Shown here piece after piece: positions 9,293 to 18,100 of a DNA stretch of 64,000 bases. The DNA is from Aureococcus anophagefferens (taxonomy: Eukaryota; Sar; Pelagophyceae; Pelagomonadales; Pelagomonadaceae), in contig NW_008705566.1 of the NCBI RefSeq assembly GCF_000186865.1, positions 1,478,650 through 1,542,649 of the forward strand. Reading direction: 5' to 3'. Both the position numbers and the translations under genes were made by a program. Numbering within the stretch: position 1 is the first letter of the stretch; each line of letters starts with the position of its first letter. The notes beneath the pieces were generated by a model. It had not been told where the DNA came from. It worked only from the letters and a program-made list of their open reading frames with translations, and made no database searches.

Positions 9293-9352
9293 TAAACCCA
9301 GAAACATCATTCCCGGGCCTAAACCTGAAAAGCATCCGCTCCAAACCTAAAA
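9293..9352 (-). repeat. Right arm of 60-bp inverted repeat flanking the SWIM gene
   Basis: This segment pairs with 7885-7944 at 57 of 60 positions in opposite orientation. The arms enclose 1,348 bp. The arm ends 69 bp upstream of the start of the reductase gene at 9422, so it may also lie in that gene's promoter. Confidence 0.9.
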
Positions 9353-9421
9353 CAATAGGCATCCCGAGGCTCGGCACGCTCCGAGCGGCATCGACGTGTC
9401 TTTGAAGATCGCAGAGGAGGC

Positions 9422-10489
9422 ATGGCTCTTCGCTCCCTCATCGTAGCGCTCGCTTTGAGCGCCGCCAGCGCGCTCGTGCCCGCGTCGCGGCCGTCGGCGG
9501 CGCGCTCGGCGGTCGTCGTGCGCGAAGGCCCGCTCGACGCCGTCGGCGACGCGCTCGAGAGCTTCGCGGCGCCGCCGTCCGACGCGTCGCTGCCCTCCGG
9601 CAGCTTCGGGGCCGTCATCACGGGCGGCGCCGCGGGCGTGGGCTACGCCTACGCCGACGAGTTCCTCGCGCGGGGCCACCAGGTCATGATCTGCGACATC
9701 AAGGACCCGGCGAGCGCCGTGTCCGCGCTCAAGGCGAAGCACGGGCCCGACGCGAAGATCTTCGGCGCGGTCTGCGACGTGAGCGACACGGCGTCCGTGC
9801 GCGCCTTCGCGAAGCAATCCCAAGAAAAACTCGGCACGGTCCACTACTGGGTGAACAACGCCGCCCTCAACGGCGGCCGCAAGCCGTTCCTCGAGGTGAG
9901 CGACGAGGCCATCGAGGCCGTCGTCAAGGTGAACATGTTCGGCGTGCTCATCTGCACCAAGGTCGCCATGGAGCTCATGTTCGACCAGGCCGGCGTCACG
10001 GGCCACGTCTTCAACACCGTGGGCTCCGGCGTGCGCGGCGGCGGCACGCCCGGCTACGTGACGTACGGAGCGGCGAAGCGCGGGCTCCCGCAGATGACGG
10101 ACTCGCTCGTCGCGGAGCTCGAGGGCAAGACCCAGGGCTATTCCTGGCCGCCGTCGTCCACGCCCGGCGCGGTCAACGTCCACACGCTGTCGCCGGGCAT
10201 GGTCTTCACGGACCTGCTGCTCAAGGACTCGACGCCGGAGCTCCGCAAGTTCCCCTTCGGCGTGCTCGCGGCGACGCCCGAGGAGGTCGCGCGGGACCTC
10301 GTCCCCAAGATGCTCGCGACGACGGGCACGGGCACCTTCGTCGAGTACCTCACGCGGCCCCGCACGCTCCTCAAGTTCTTCAACCGCTTCGTCAAGCAGG
10401 AGAAGAGCGACATCATCGACGACGACGGCAACGTCATCAAGAAGGACGGCGTCGCCTACAACGAGGACGGCGTCCGCGCGCTCTACTGA
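9422..10489 (+). CDS. Plastid short-chain dehydrogenase/reductase, NYC1/NOL (chlorophyll b reductase)-like
   Basis: The 355-residue intronless protein begins with a signal peptide (LIVALALSAASALVP). Its ASA-L/V junction resembles the heterokont ASAF plastid-targeting site and is followed by an Arg/Ser-rich transit region. The SDR domain starts near residue 62 with the dinucleotide-binding ITGGAAGVGYAYADEFL, then VCDVSDT, WVNNAALNGG (NNA), the Ser-Tyr-Lys region TVGSG...YVTYGAAKRG and VHTLSPGMVFTDLLL. The last two segments match NYC1/NOL proteins, which reduce the C7-formyl of chlorophyll b. Pelagophytes lack chlorophyll b, so the substrate may be a related chlorophyll or catabolite. The position of the active-site Tyr in Y-G-A-A-K is conserved. 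The gene is convergent, 4 bp from the ZIP gene. Confidence 0.8.
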   Translation: MALRSLIVALALSAASALVPASRPSAARSAVVVREGPLDAVGDALESFAAPPSDASLPSGSFGAVITGGAAGVGYAYADEFLARGHQVMICDIKDPASAVSALKAKHGPDAKIFGAVCDVSDTASVRAFAKQSQEKLGTVHYWVNNAALNGGRKPFLEVSDEAIEAVVKVNMFGVLICTKVAMELMFDQAGVTGHVFNTVGSGVRGGGTPGYVTYGAAKRGLPQMTDSLVAELEGKTQGYSWPPSSTPGAVNVHTLSPGMVFTDLLLKDSTPELRKFPFGVLAATPEEVARDLVPKMLATTGTGTFVEYLTRPRTLLKFFNRFVKQEKSDIIDDDGNVIKKDGVAYNEDGVRALY

Positions 10490-10493
10490 GCCC

Positions 10494-11404
10494 CTAATGG
10501 TTATGCCCCGCGTGGGGGTCGTCGCCGTCCGCGCCGTCGTCGTCGGAAGACGAGCAGTGCTCGTGGTCGAGGAGCACGAGGCCGATGCCCGCGCAGCCGA
10601 CCACGAAGAACGCGAAGAGGCCGAGGCGCTGGGCCGCGCTGAATTTTGACGCGCCGTCGACGACGTGCGCCGCGGCCTCCGTGCAGGCGACGTACGTGTA
10701 GACGCCGCCGGAGAAGGCGAGCATGAGGCCCTGCGTGCCCATGCCCGGCTCCGTCCAGAGGTAGACCGCGGCCCCGAGCATGACGGACACACCCGAGAAG
10801 AAGTTGACGACGCAGGCCATGAGCACAGAAAGCCCCCCGGGACCCACCAGCAAGAAGAAATCCGCGAACTCCTGGACGAGCTCGTGGTAGATCGTCGCGC
10901 CCGCCACCGTCCAGCCCCAGCCGCTGTCGCAGTCCAGAAAGGCGTTGGCGATGAAGATGCCGTCGACCAAGTTGTGCCAGAAGTCGCCCATGAAGATGTT
11001 GAAGCAGAACGCGTAGTCCGGGGCCCCCCGCTCCGCCGGCCGGCCCTTGTCCTCGGGCGCGGCGTCGGCCGCGACGGCCGCGTGCGCGCCGTGGGGGAAG
11101 GCGATGTTCAGCACCAAGCCCAGAGCATAGCCCCCGAGCATGGCGGCCCCGAAGCGCCACGTCGCCTGCGTCTCCGTGCGCCATCGGCCCGCGATGAGGT
11201 GCGACCCCTCGACGAACATGAGGAACGCGGCGCAGCCCAGCAGCGCGCCGATGGCGAGCGACGACGCGAAGGCGATGACCGTCGCCGTGCGCAGGCCGTC
11301 GGCCTCGCGGAAGGGCAGGCGCCCCAGGAGGCCCACCCAGGTGCAAGCGAGGACGATCAACGTCGCGAGCATCGAGTTGCGCCACGCGCGCGCGAGGTTG
11401 CCGT

Positions 11405-11435
<31 letters not shown>

Positions 11436-11987
11436 CTCGACGGCCAGGGGCTCGACGTCGCTCCCGGACGCGTCCCGGAGGTAGTGGCCCTCGTCGTCGG
11501 CGACGAACTCGTCGGGGTAGTGCTCCGCGAAGACCGCGTAGTAGCCCGCGTCGGCGAGGCGCCGCCGCAGGTTCCAGTCCACGGCCTCGAAGGCCGGCAC
11601 GGCGATCTCCCAGATGCTCTCGTAGAGCCCCTCGGCGAAGACGAGCTTGTAGCAGAAGTTCGTGCCGATGGTCCCGCCGACGGCGAGCTGCGCGCACGCG
11701 CCCTCCATCAACGCCTCCGCGTCGTCCGCGACGGCCTCGATGGCCGTCTCGCTGCCCCCGGCGGCCTGCAGCACGACGATCTTCATCGTCGCGTCGGCGT
11801 AGGCCATGGCGCCATCGTCCGTCGCGGCCTTCGACGCCACCCAGGCGTAGCTCGCCTCGTGCTCCAGCTCGAAGACGGCGGCCCACTCGTACTCTTTCGT
11901 ACCACCGTGGTCGTGGCCCGCGTGGTCGTCGAGCTCCTCCCCCGCGGCGACGGCCAGCAGGGCGCCAAGGACGGCCGGCAGGCGCAT
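10494..11987 (-). CDS. ZIP-family zinc/iron transporter with a secreted N-terminal domain
   Basis: The 497-residue protein starts with a signal peptide (RLPAVLGALLAVAAG). A His-rich DDHAGHDHGG and a ~200-residue lumenal domain follow, ending in a Gly/Asp run. About eight membrane segments come next. The transport core carries WHNLVDGIFIANAF (TM4) and YHELVQEFADFFLL (TM5), the paired H-N-x-x-D-G and H-E-x-x-Q-E-x-x-D signatures of ZIP proteins that bind the metal in the membrane. The C-terminus ends in PHAGHNH, a second possible metal-binding tail. The TM5 motif has Gln where LIV-1 members have His. The protein is expected in the plasma or an internal membrane moving Zn2+ or Fe2+ toward the cytosol. 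It starts 119 bp downstream of the IGPD stop on the same strand. Confidence 0.88.
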
Positions 11988-12106
11988 ACTCAAGTGTGTC
12001 AATAGACAGACGGCGGAACCGGAGGTTGAGCAAGCAAGGGGGCTGCCTTCGCCGCTGCGAGTTTTACGGCAAGTGTTGAGGTTTTTAAAGTGAAGCCAAT
12101 CAATTC

Positions 12107-13501
12107 CTACTTCGACAGCGTCCCCTTGGACGAGGCGACGGCGCCCTTGCGGCGGGGGTCGATGCGGATCGTCTGGCCGAGGGCCGCGCCGTAGGCGGCG
12201 GCGGCGGCGAGGGCGAGGGGCCGCGTGTGGCCCTCGCCGCCCGCGTCGCGCCGGCCCTCGAGGTGGAGCGTCGCGCGCGTCTCCAGCGTGAGCGACTCGA
12301 GGGCGTGGACGAGCATCTCGGACGAGAGCACGGCGCCGCACTCGCCGTCGCCCGCGTCCGCCGCGGCGTCGCCGCCGAGGTACTCCTCGTCGAAGGCGAG
12401 GTCGCTGTGGAAGTTCGGCCGGTTCGACAGGTCGAGCACCGCGCGGACCTCGACGCCGTCGCGTTCCCGGTCCGCGGAGGCCATGCGGGTCAGGCCCGCC
12501 TTGTCGCCGAGGGCGTCGCAGAGGCACTGGCCCACGGTGATGGCGACGTCCTCGGCCGTGTGGTGGTCGTCGATGTAGCGGTCGCCCGCGCAGCGCGCCG
12601 CCACCAATATCCCCGCGTGCTCCGCGAAGGTCGAGAGCACGTCGTCGAGCGCGGGCACGCCCGTCGCGAGGCGCGGCGTCTCCTCGACCGTGGACGCGAG
12701 GAAGCCCGGCGTCACCGCGGCGCCGGTCCACGCCTCGAGCGGGCCCCGCGGCGGGTCCGCCGCGGCCCACGGCGCGTCGAGGTCCACGGCGACCTCGATG
12801 GTCGTCTCCTTCGTCGCGCGCTGCCGCGCCGCGCGCCGCGGCGCCGCCGGCGACGCCCAGGCCACGGGCGGCGCGAGCGCGTCGAGCGCTTTGCGGAACG
12901 CTCGCGCGAACGCCTTGAACGCGGACTCGAGCACGTGGTGCGCGTTGTGCCCCCGGACGCGCCGCAGGGTCAGGTCGCAGCCGAGGGCCGCCGCGAGGGC
13001 GCGCCAGAACAGGGGCGTGAGGTCCGTGCGGTACTTGCCGATCCACCGCCGGCCGCCGGGCCGCGCGGTCATCGTGCCGTACGGCTCCAGCAGGCACGCG
13101 CACCGGCCCGCGCGCGCCGCGTCGGGGAACAGGTCCAGCGTCGCCTCGGCGTAGGCCTCGTCGAGCGGGCAGCAGAAGACCGTCGGCGCCGGCGCGGCGC
13201 CGTCGCCGCGCGCGGCCGCCGCGACGGAGCGGAGCGCGCCGCCGAGCGCGCCGCCGCACGCGGCGGCGACGTCGTCGTCGTGGGCGCGCGCCGCGAGAGC
13301 GCCGACGGCGTAGTCGCGAAGCGGCGCCAGGGCGTCGCCGCCGCCGATGCGCACGCGCAGGCTCACGCCGAGCTGGCCGTGGGACGTCAGCTGGTCCACC
13401 ATGTGGTCCAAGAAGCAGATGCCCGTGCCGATGACGCCGCGCTTGCCCAAGTTCTCGATTGTCGCCTCGGCGACGACGTCGTTGGACGCGCAGCTGACCA
13501 T
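12107..13501 (-). CDS. IGPD: Tandem-domain imidazoleglycerol-phosphate dehydratase (histidine biosynthesis)
   Basis: IGPD catalyses the sixth step of histidine synthesis, dehydrating imidazole glycerol phosphate with Mn2+. Normal enzymes are about 195 residues with two His clusters. This 464-residue protein holds two IGPD units in one chain. Unit 1 (residues 10-210) has the TGICFLDHMVDQL helix (31-34) and HNAHHVLESAF (185-192) but lacks the D-D-H-H-x-x-E-D block. Unit 2 (230-464) has YIDDHHTAEDVAITVGQ (311-318) and ALGDKAGLTR but has ALDDVL in place of LDHM and no HHxxE helix. The metal-ligand motifs are therefore split between the two units. The ATG at 13501 is used; the frame is open 13 codons further upstream without an ATG. 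A dead paralogue forms the end of the protein at 15176-20635. Confidence 0.85.
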   Translation of the reverse strand: MVSCASNDVVAEATIENLGKRGVIGTGICFLDHMVDQLTSHGQLGVSLRVRIGGGDALAPLRDYAVGALAARAHDDDVAAACGGALGGALRSVAAAARGDGAAPAPTVFCCPLDEAYAEATLDLFPDAARAGRCACLLEPYGTMTARPGGRRWIGKYRTDLTPLFWRALAAALGCDLTLRRVRGHNAHHVLESAFKAFARAFRKALDALAPPVAWASPAAPRRAARQRATKETTIEVAVDLDAPWAAADPPRGPLEAWTGAAVTPGFLASTVEETPRLATGVPALDDVLSTFAEHAGILVAARCAGDRYIDDHHTAEDVAITVGQCLCDALGDKAGLTRMASADRERDGVEVRAVLDLSNRPNFHSDLAFDEEYLGGDAAADAGDGECGAVLSSEMLVHALESLTLETRATLHLEGRRDAGGEGHTRPLALAAAAAYGAALGQTIRIDPRRKGAVASSKGTLSK

Positions 13502-13889
13502 GGTGCGTTGGAGCACGGCGCGTTGCGGCGCCGGCGTCACACTCGATCGAGTCCGGCTCCTGGCTCAATCAGGCCTTCAACTCGGGCTTCAACCATGGCG
13601 TCCCGAGGCGCCGAGCGGGCATCCTCGAGACTCTTAAGCGAGGCGATCATGCACGCGCATACACACTTTGGCGCGGGGGTGGACGGGATGGCGCGCGCGC
13701 GCGCGGGTCGCGGCCGCGCGGGCCGCGCGTTCGGCCGCGGCCGGGCGGTCACGGTCGGGCGAGCGGCGCGAGGATGGTATCGAAAGGGGCGGGGGTTCGG
13801 GATTCGGTGAGTACGGGACTGCTGCGGAGAAGACAGAGGGCGCGGCGCTTGGAAAAGCCGCGGCGCGCGTCCGGCGGTTCCGTCGCCGC
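13502..13889. other. Intergenic region with nothing recognised
   Basis: These 388 bases lie between the Tudor gene's stop and the IGPD start on the same strand. They contain alternating GC runs (13690-13780) and a short TCGATCGA palindrome near 13545. No gene, RNA or element is apparent. It should include the IGPD promoter. Confidence 0.4.
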
Positions 13890-14975
13890 TCACGGCGCGA
13901 AGAGCGTGTTGCGGAAGAAGGACTTGTTGGCGTCGGCCACCTTGCAGGCGCGTTTCGCGGCGTCGCGGATCTCCTGGTGGCTCTCGATGAAGTCCTCGTC
14001 CGCGCGGCAGAGCCGCTTCTTCGTCGGCGAGCCGTCGGCCTCGGACGCCTCCGGCGCCGAGGGCGAGCCCCGGGGGATGCGTTTGCAGGCGTTGGCGACC
14101 TTGGTCATGCAGGGCGTCTTGGGCAGCTGGTTGACGACGTCGCGGCAGAGCGGGAGGCCCGGCGGCGGCGGCGGCGCGGGCCCGTCGCCGTCGTCGTCGT
14201 CGATGCCCGCGAGGCGGAGCGTCGCGTCGATGAGGGGCGGCGTCGCGTCGCCGTCGCCGGCCGCGTCGTCGCCGCCGGCCGCGTCGGCCGGGGGCGTCTG
14301 GGCGCGGACGCGCTCGACCTGCGCGCGCCACGCGGCGTCCGGCGCTTCCGCGGACCACTCGTCGTCCGACGACGCGGCCTCGCCCGCCGAGAGCCGCCGC
14401 GCCCGCTCGCCGCCGCGGCGCGCCTTGGCGACGACCTCCGCGACCTCCGCGGCGACGGTCTCGAGCTTCGGGGCGCCGGCGGCATCGCCGCGGAGGACGT
14501 CGCGCTCGGCGGAATCGTCGCCCTCCTCGGGGATCGGGGCCGCGCCGTCGTCCTCGAAGCGCACGAGCTTCGTCTTGCGGCGGCGCCGCGGCGTCTGCGA
14601 CGGCACGGGCCGCGGGCCGTCGGCCGCGTCGACCTCGCTCGGGTGCGCGAGGAACTCGGCCGCGAGTTTCTCCGCGACGCCGTCCTTGTACTCGACGACG
14701 TAGTCGACGCGGCGCCGGCTGAGGCGGTTGACGGCGACGATCACGGCCGGGTAGAACATGCCGTCGCCGCTCCAGAGCGCCGCGCAGGCGTCGCCGACGC
14801 GCCAATCGTAGCTCTCGTGCCACTGGCGGTCCGTGTCGGCGCCCGGCGTGAATTTCATCGTCCGCATGCTCGTGCGCCGGTCCGCGGGCGGCGACTCGTC
14901 GGCGACGTCGTCGGGAGGCGGGATGTCGGTCGAGGCGTCGTCGGGAGGCGGGACGTCGGTCGAGGCGTCGGACAT
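13890..14975 (-). CDS. SMN-like Tudor domain protein
   Basis: The 361-residue single-exon protein has a Pro/Asp-rich N-terminus with a direct repeat (ASTDVPPPDD / ASTDIPPPDD). A Tudor domain follows at about residues 53-105: WRVGDACAALWSGDGMFYPA, then VIVAVN, VDYVVEYKDG and EKLAAEFL. The aromatic positions that form the cage for methylated Arg or Lys are present (W, Y, Y). This is the SMN/SPF30 class, whose members work in snRNP assembly or splicing. The remainder is disordered and acidic, with a basic PRRRRKTKLVRF segment that could be a nuclear signal and a C-terminal helix (DEDFIESHQEIRDAAKRAC). The gene is divergent from the gene at 15176. Confidence 0.8.
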   Translation of the reverse strand: MSDASTDVPPPDDASTDIPPPDDVADESPPADRRTSMRTMKFTPGADTDRQWHESYDWRVGDACAALWSGDGMFYPAVIVAVNRLSRRRVDYVVEYKDGVAEKLAAEFLAHPSEVDAADGPRPVPSQTPRRRRKTKLVRFEDDGAAPIPEEGDDSAERDVLRGDAAGAPKLETVAAEVAEVVAKARRGGERARRLSAGEAASSDDEWSAEAPDAAWRAQVERVRAQTPPADAAGGDDAAGDGDATPPLIDATLRLAGIDDDDGDGPAPPPPPGLPLCRDVVNQLPKTPCMTKVANACKRIPRGSPSAPEASEADGSPTKKRLCRADEDFIESHQEIRDAAKRACKVADANKSFFRNTLFAP

Positions 14976-15175
14976 GGGGGTCGAGAGGACGGATGCAAGG
15001 CGTCGATTGCGAGCGGTGAAGTCGTCGCTTCCAAACTATTTTGCCACGCTTTTGTGTGAAGCTTTGGTGAAGCTCGCGAGAGGCGACGACACGACGCGCG
15101 TCGCCGCCGTCCGGAGAGCGTGGGGCGTGAATCCGCGCAATCACCAAAGCTCTCACCTGATCGACGAGCACGACG

Positions 15176-18100
15176 ATGTGGTCTCGCAACATCGAAGGCG
15201 CGGCCCAGCGCGAGGCGACGGACTTCTTCGGCTCCTTTGGGCAGGAGCCGCCGTCGAGCCCGCCGCGCGGCGGCGGCGCGGAGGACGACATGGACGACAT
15301 CGCGCTGGACGGCCCGAGCGCGGCGAGCGGGCCGCCGCCGCCGCCGCCGCCGCCGGAGAACGGCGCCGCCGCGGCCGCGCGCGGCGGCCGGCTCTTCGGC
15401 GGCGGCGGCGCGGGCGGGCTGCTGTCGGCGGCCGCGGGCCTGCTGCCCGGCGGCGGCGGCGCGCCGCCGGCGGCGCCCGAGGACGAGGTCGCGGCGTCGC
15501 TCGCCGCGCGCCAGCGCGGCGCGCCCGAGGTCGCCGCGCCCGCGCCCGCGCCCGACGGCGCCGCTGGCTTCGGCGCCGCGCCCGAGCGCGAGGGCGGCGC
15601 GTGGGCGCGGGGCACGGTGTCCGCGGCGGCGCTCGGCGAGGCGAGCCCCGAGGACACGGACCAGCAGGGCGCGGCGCCCGAATCCTCCTCCTTCTCGCGG
15701 CCCGCCGCGAGTCCCGAGAACACGACGCACGGCGGCGGCCCGGAGGGCGGCTCCGCGGTCTTCGGCGACGCGCCGCACCCGACGGACCGCGGCGTCGAGC
15801 TCGCGGCGACGGCGATCCTGGGCGTCGCGTCGGCCGTGCGGGGCATCGGCTCGCGGTTCCTCGGCGGCGACGAGCCGCCGGCGCCCGCGCTCTTCGACCC
15901 CGGCGCCGCGGCGCCCGAGGCGCCGCCCGCGGCGGCCCTCTTCGGCTTCGACGCGCCGCAGCCGCCGCCGCCGGGCGCCGACTTCGGCCCGCCGCCGGCG
16001 CCGGCGGCGGCGGCGGGCTCCGCGCTCTTCGCGGCGTCGCCGTTCACCGAGGTCGGCGGCGACGACGCCGGCGGCGACTGGGGCGACGACGGCGACGGCT
16101 GGGGCGACGACGACCTCGACCTCGGCGCGCCGGCGCCGCCGGCGCCCGACGCGCCCGCGACGCCCGAGCCCCGCGGCGCCGACGGCGGCGGCGGCGACGG
16201 CTGGGCCGACGACGACCTCCAGGACCTCATGGACGAGGTCGCCGACGGCGGCGGCGACGGCGGCGGCTGGGGCGACGAGGCCCTGCCCGACGAGCTCCTC
16301 GACGACGCCTTCGGCGACGCGCCGGCCGCGGACGCGCCGCCGCCGGCCGCGCCGCCGGCCTTCGCCGCGCCGCCGGAGGAGCCGGCCGCGTTCGAGGCGC
16401 CGCCGGAGACGGACGGCTGGGGCGACGCGGGCGCGAACGGCTGGGGCGAGACGTTGCCGGAGGAGCCGCCCGCGGCGCCTTCGATGTTCGGCGCGCCGCC
16501 GCCGGAGGAGCCGCCCGCGGGCGCATCTATGTTCAGCGCGCCTCCAGAAGAGCAGCCAGAGACGGACGGCTGGGGCGACGCGGGCGCGAACGGCTGGGGC
16601 GAGGCGTTGCCGGAGGAGCAGCCCGCGGCCGCTTCCATGTTCGGCGCGCCGCCGCCGGAGGAACCGCCCACCGCTGCTTCGATGTTTAGTGCACCGCCGG
16701 AGGAGCAGCCGGAGACGGACGGCTGGGGCGAGGCGTTGCCGGAGGAGCAGCCCGCGGCCGCTTCCATGTTCGCCGCTCCGCCGGAGGAACCGCCCGCGGC
16801 CGCTTCAATGTTCGGCGCGCCGCCGGAGGAGCAACCCGAGGCGAACGGCTGGGGCGACGCGGGCGCGAACGGCTGGGGCGAGACGTTGCCGGAGGAGCCG
16901 CCCGCCGCGCCTTCGATGTTCAGCGCGCCGCCGCCGGAGCCGCCCGCGGCCGCGTCGATGTTTAGTGCGCCTCCAGAAGAGCCGCCCGCGGCCGCCTCTA
17001 TGTTCAGCGCGCCTCCAGAAGAGCAGCCCGAGACGGACGGCTGGGGCGACGCGGGCGCGAACGGCTGGGGCGAGGTCGACGAGACGTTGCAAGAAGCACC
17101 GCCCGCCGCGCCTTCGATGTTCGGCGCGCCGCCGCCGGAGGAGCCGCCCGCGGCCGCGTCCATGTTTAGCGCGCCGCCGGAGGAGCAGCCGGAGGCGAAC
17201 GGCTGGGGCGAGGTCGACGAGACTTTGCCGGAGGAGCCGCCCGCGGCTGCTTCGATGTTTAGCGCGCCGCCGCTGGAGGAGACGTGCGGCTGGGGCGAGG
17301 GCGAGGATCCGCTGGCGGACGAACCGCCCGCGGCCGCCGAGACGTTCGGCGCGCCGTCGCCGGAGGAGCAGCCCGCGGCCGCTTCCATGTTCGCCGCGCC
17401 GCCCGAGGAGCAGCCGGAGACGGACGGCTGGGGCGACGCGGGCGTCGACGGCTGGGGCGAGGTCGACGAGACGCTCGCGGAAGAGCCGCCCGCGGCGGCT
17501 TCGATGTTTGGGGCGCCGCCGCCGGAAGAGCCCGCCGCGGCGTCGTCCATGTTCGGCGCGCCGTCCGAGGAACCGCCCGCGGCCGCGGCCATGTTCGGCG
17601 CCGCGCCCGAGGAGCCTCCCGCGGCCGATTCGTTCGGCGCGCCGCCGCCGGAAGAGCCGCCCGCGGCCGCGGCCATGTTCGGTGCGCCGCCCGAGACGGA
17701 CGGTTGGGGCGACGCGGGCGTCGACGGCTGGGGCGAGGTCGACGAGACGCTCGGGGAGGAGCCGGCCGCCGCTTCGGCGTTCGGCGCGCCGCCGCCCGAG
17801 GAGCCGGCGGCCGCCGCGTTCGACGCGGCGCCCGAGACGGACGGGTGGGGCGACGCCGGCGCCGAGTTCGACGATCCCCTGCCCGAGGAACCTCCCGCGG
17901 CCGCGTCGGCGTTCGGCGCGCCGCCGCCTCCGGAGCCGCCCGCGTTCGCGCCCGAGGAGCACGCGGCCGCGGACGGCTGGGGCGGCGCCGACCTCGGCGA
18001 CGAGCCGGCCGCGGACGCTCCCCCGGACGCGCCCCCGTCGGCCGCGGCGCTATTCGGAGCGCCTCCCGCGAGCCCCGACTCGCAAGCGGGCACGTTCGAC

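Noticed and set aside
13540..13568. Longer N-terminus for IGPD starting with a non-ATG codon
   Set aside because: A nuclear gene should use ATG; the first ATG at 13501 begins right at the conserved domain.
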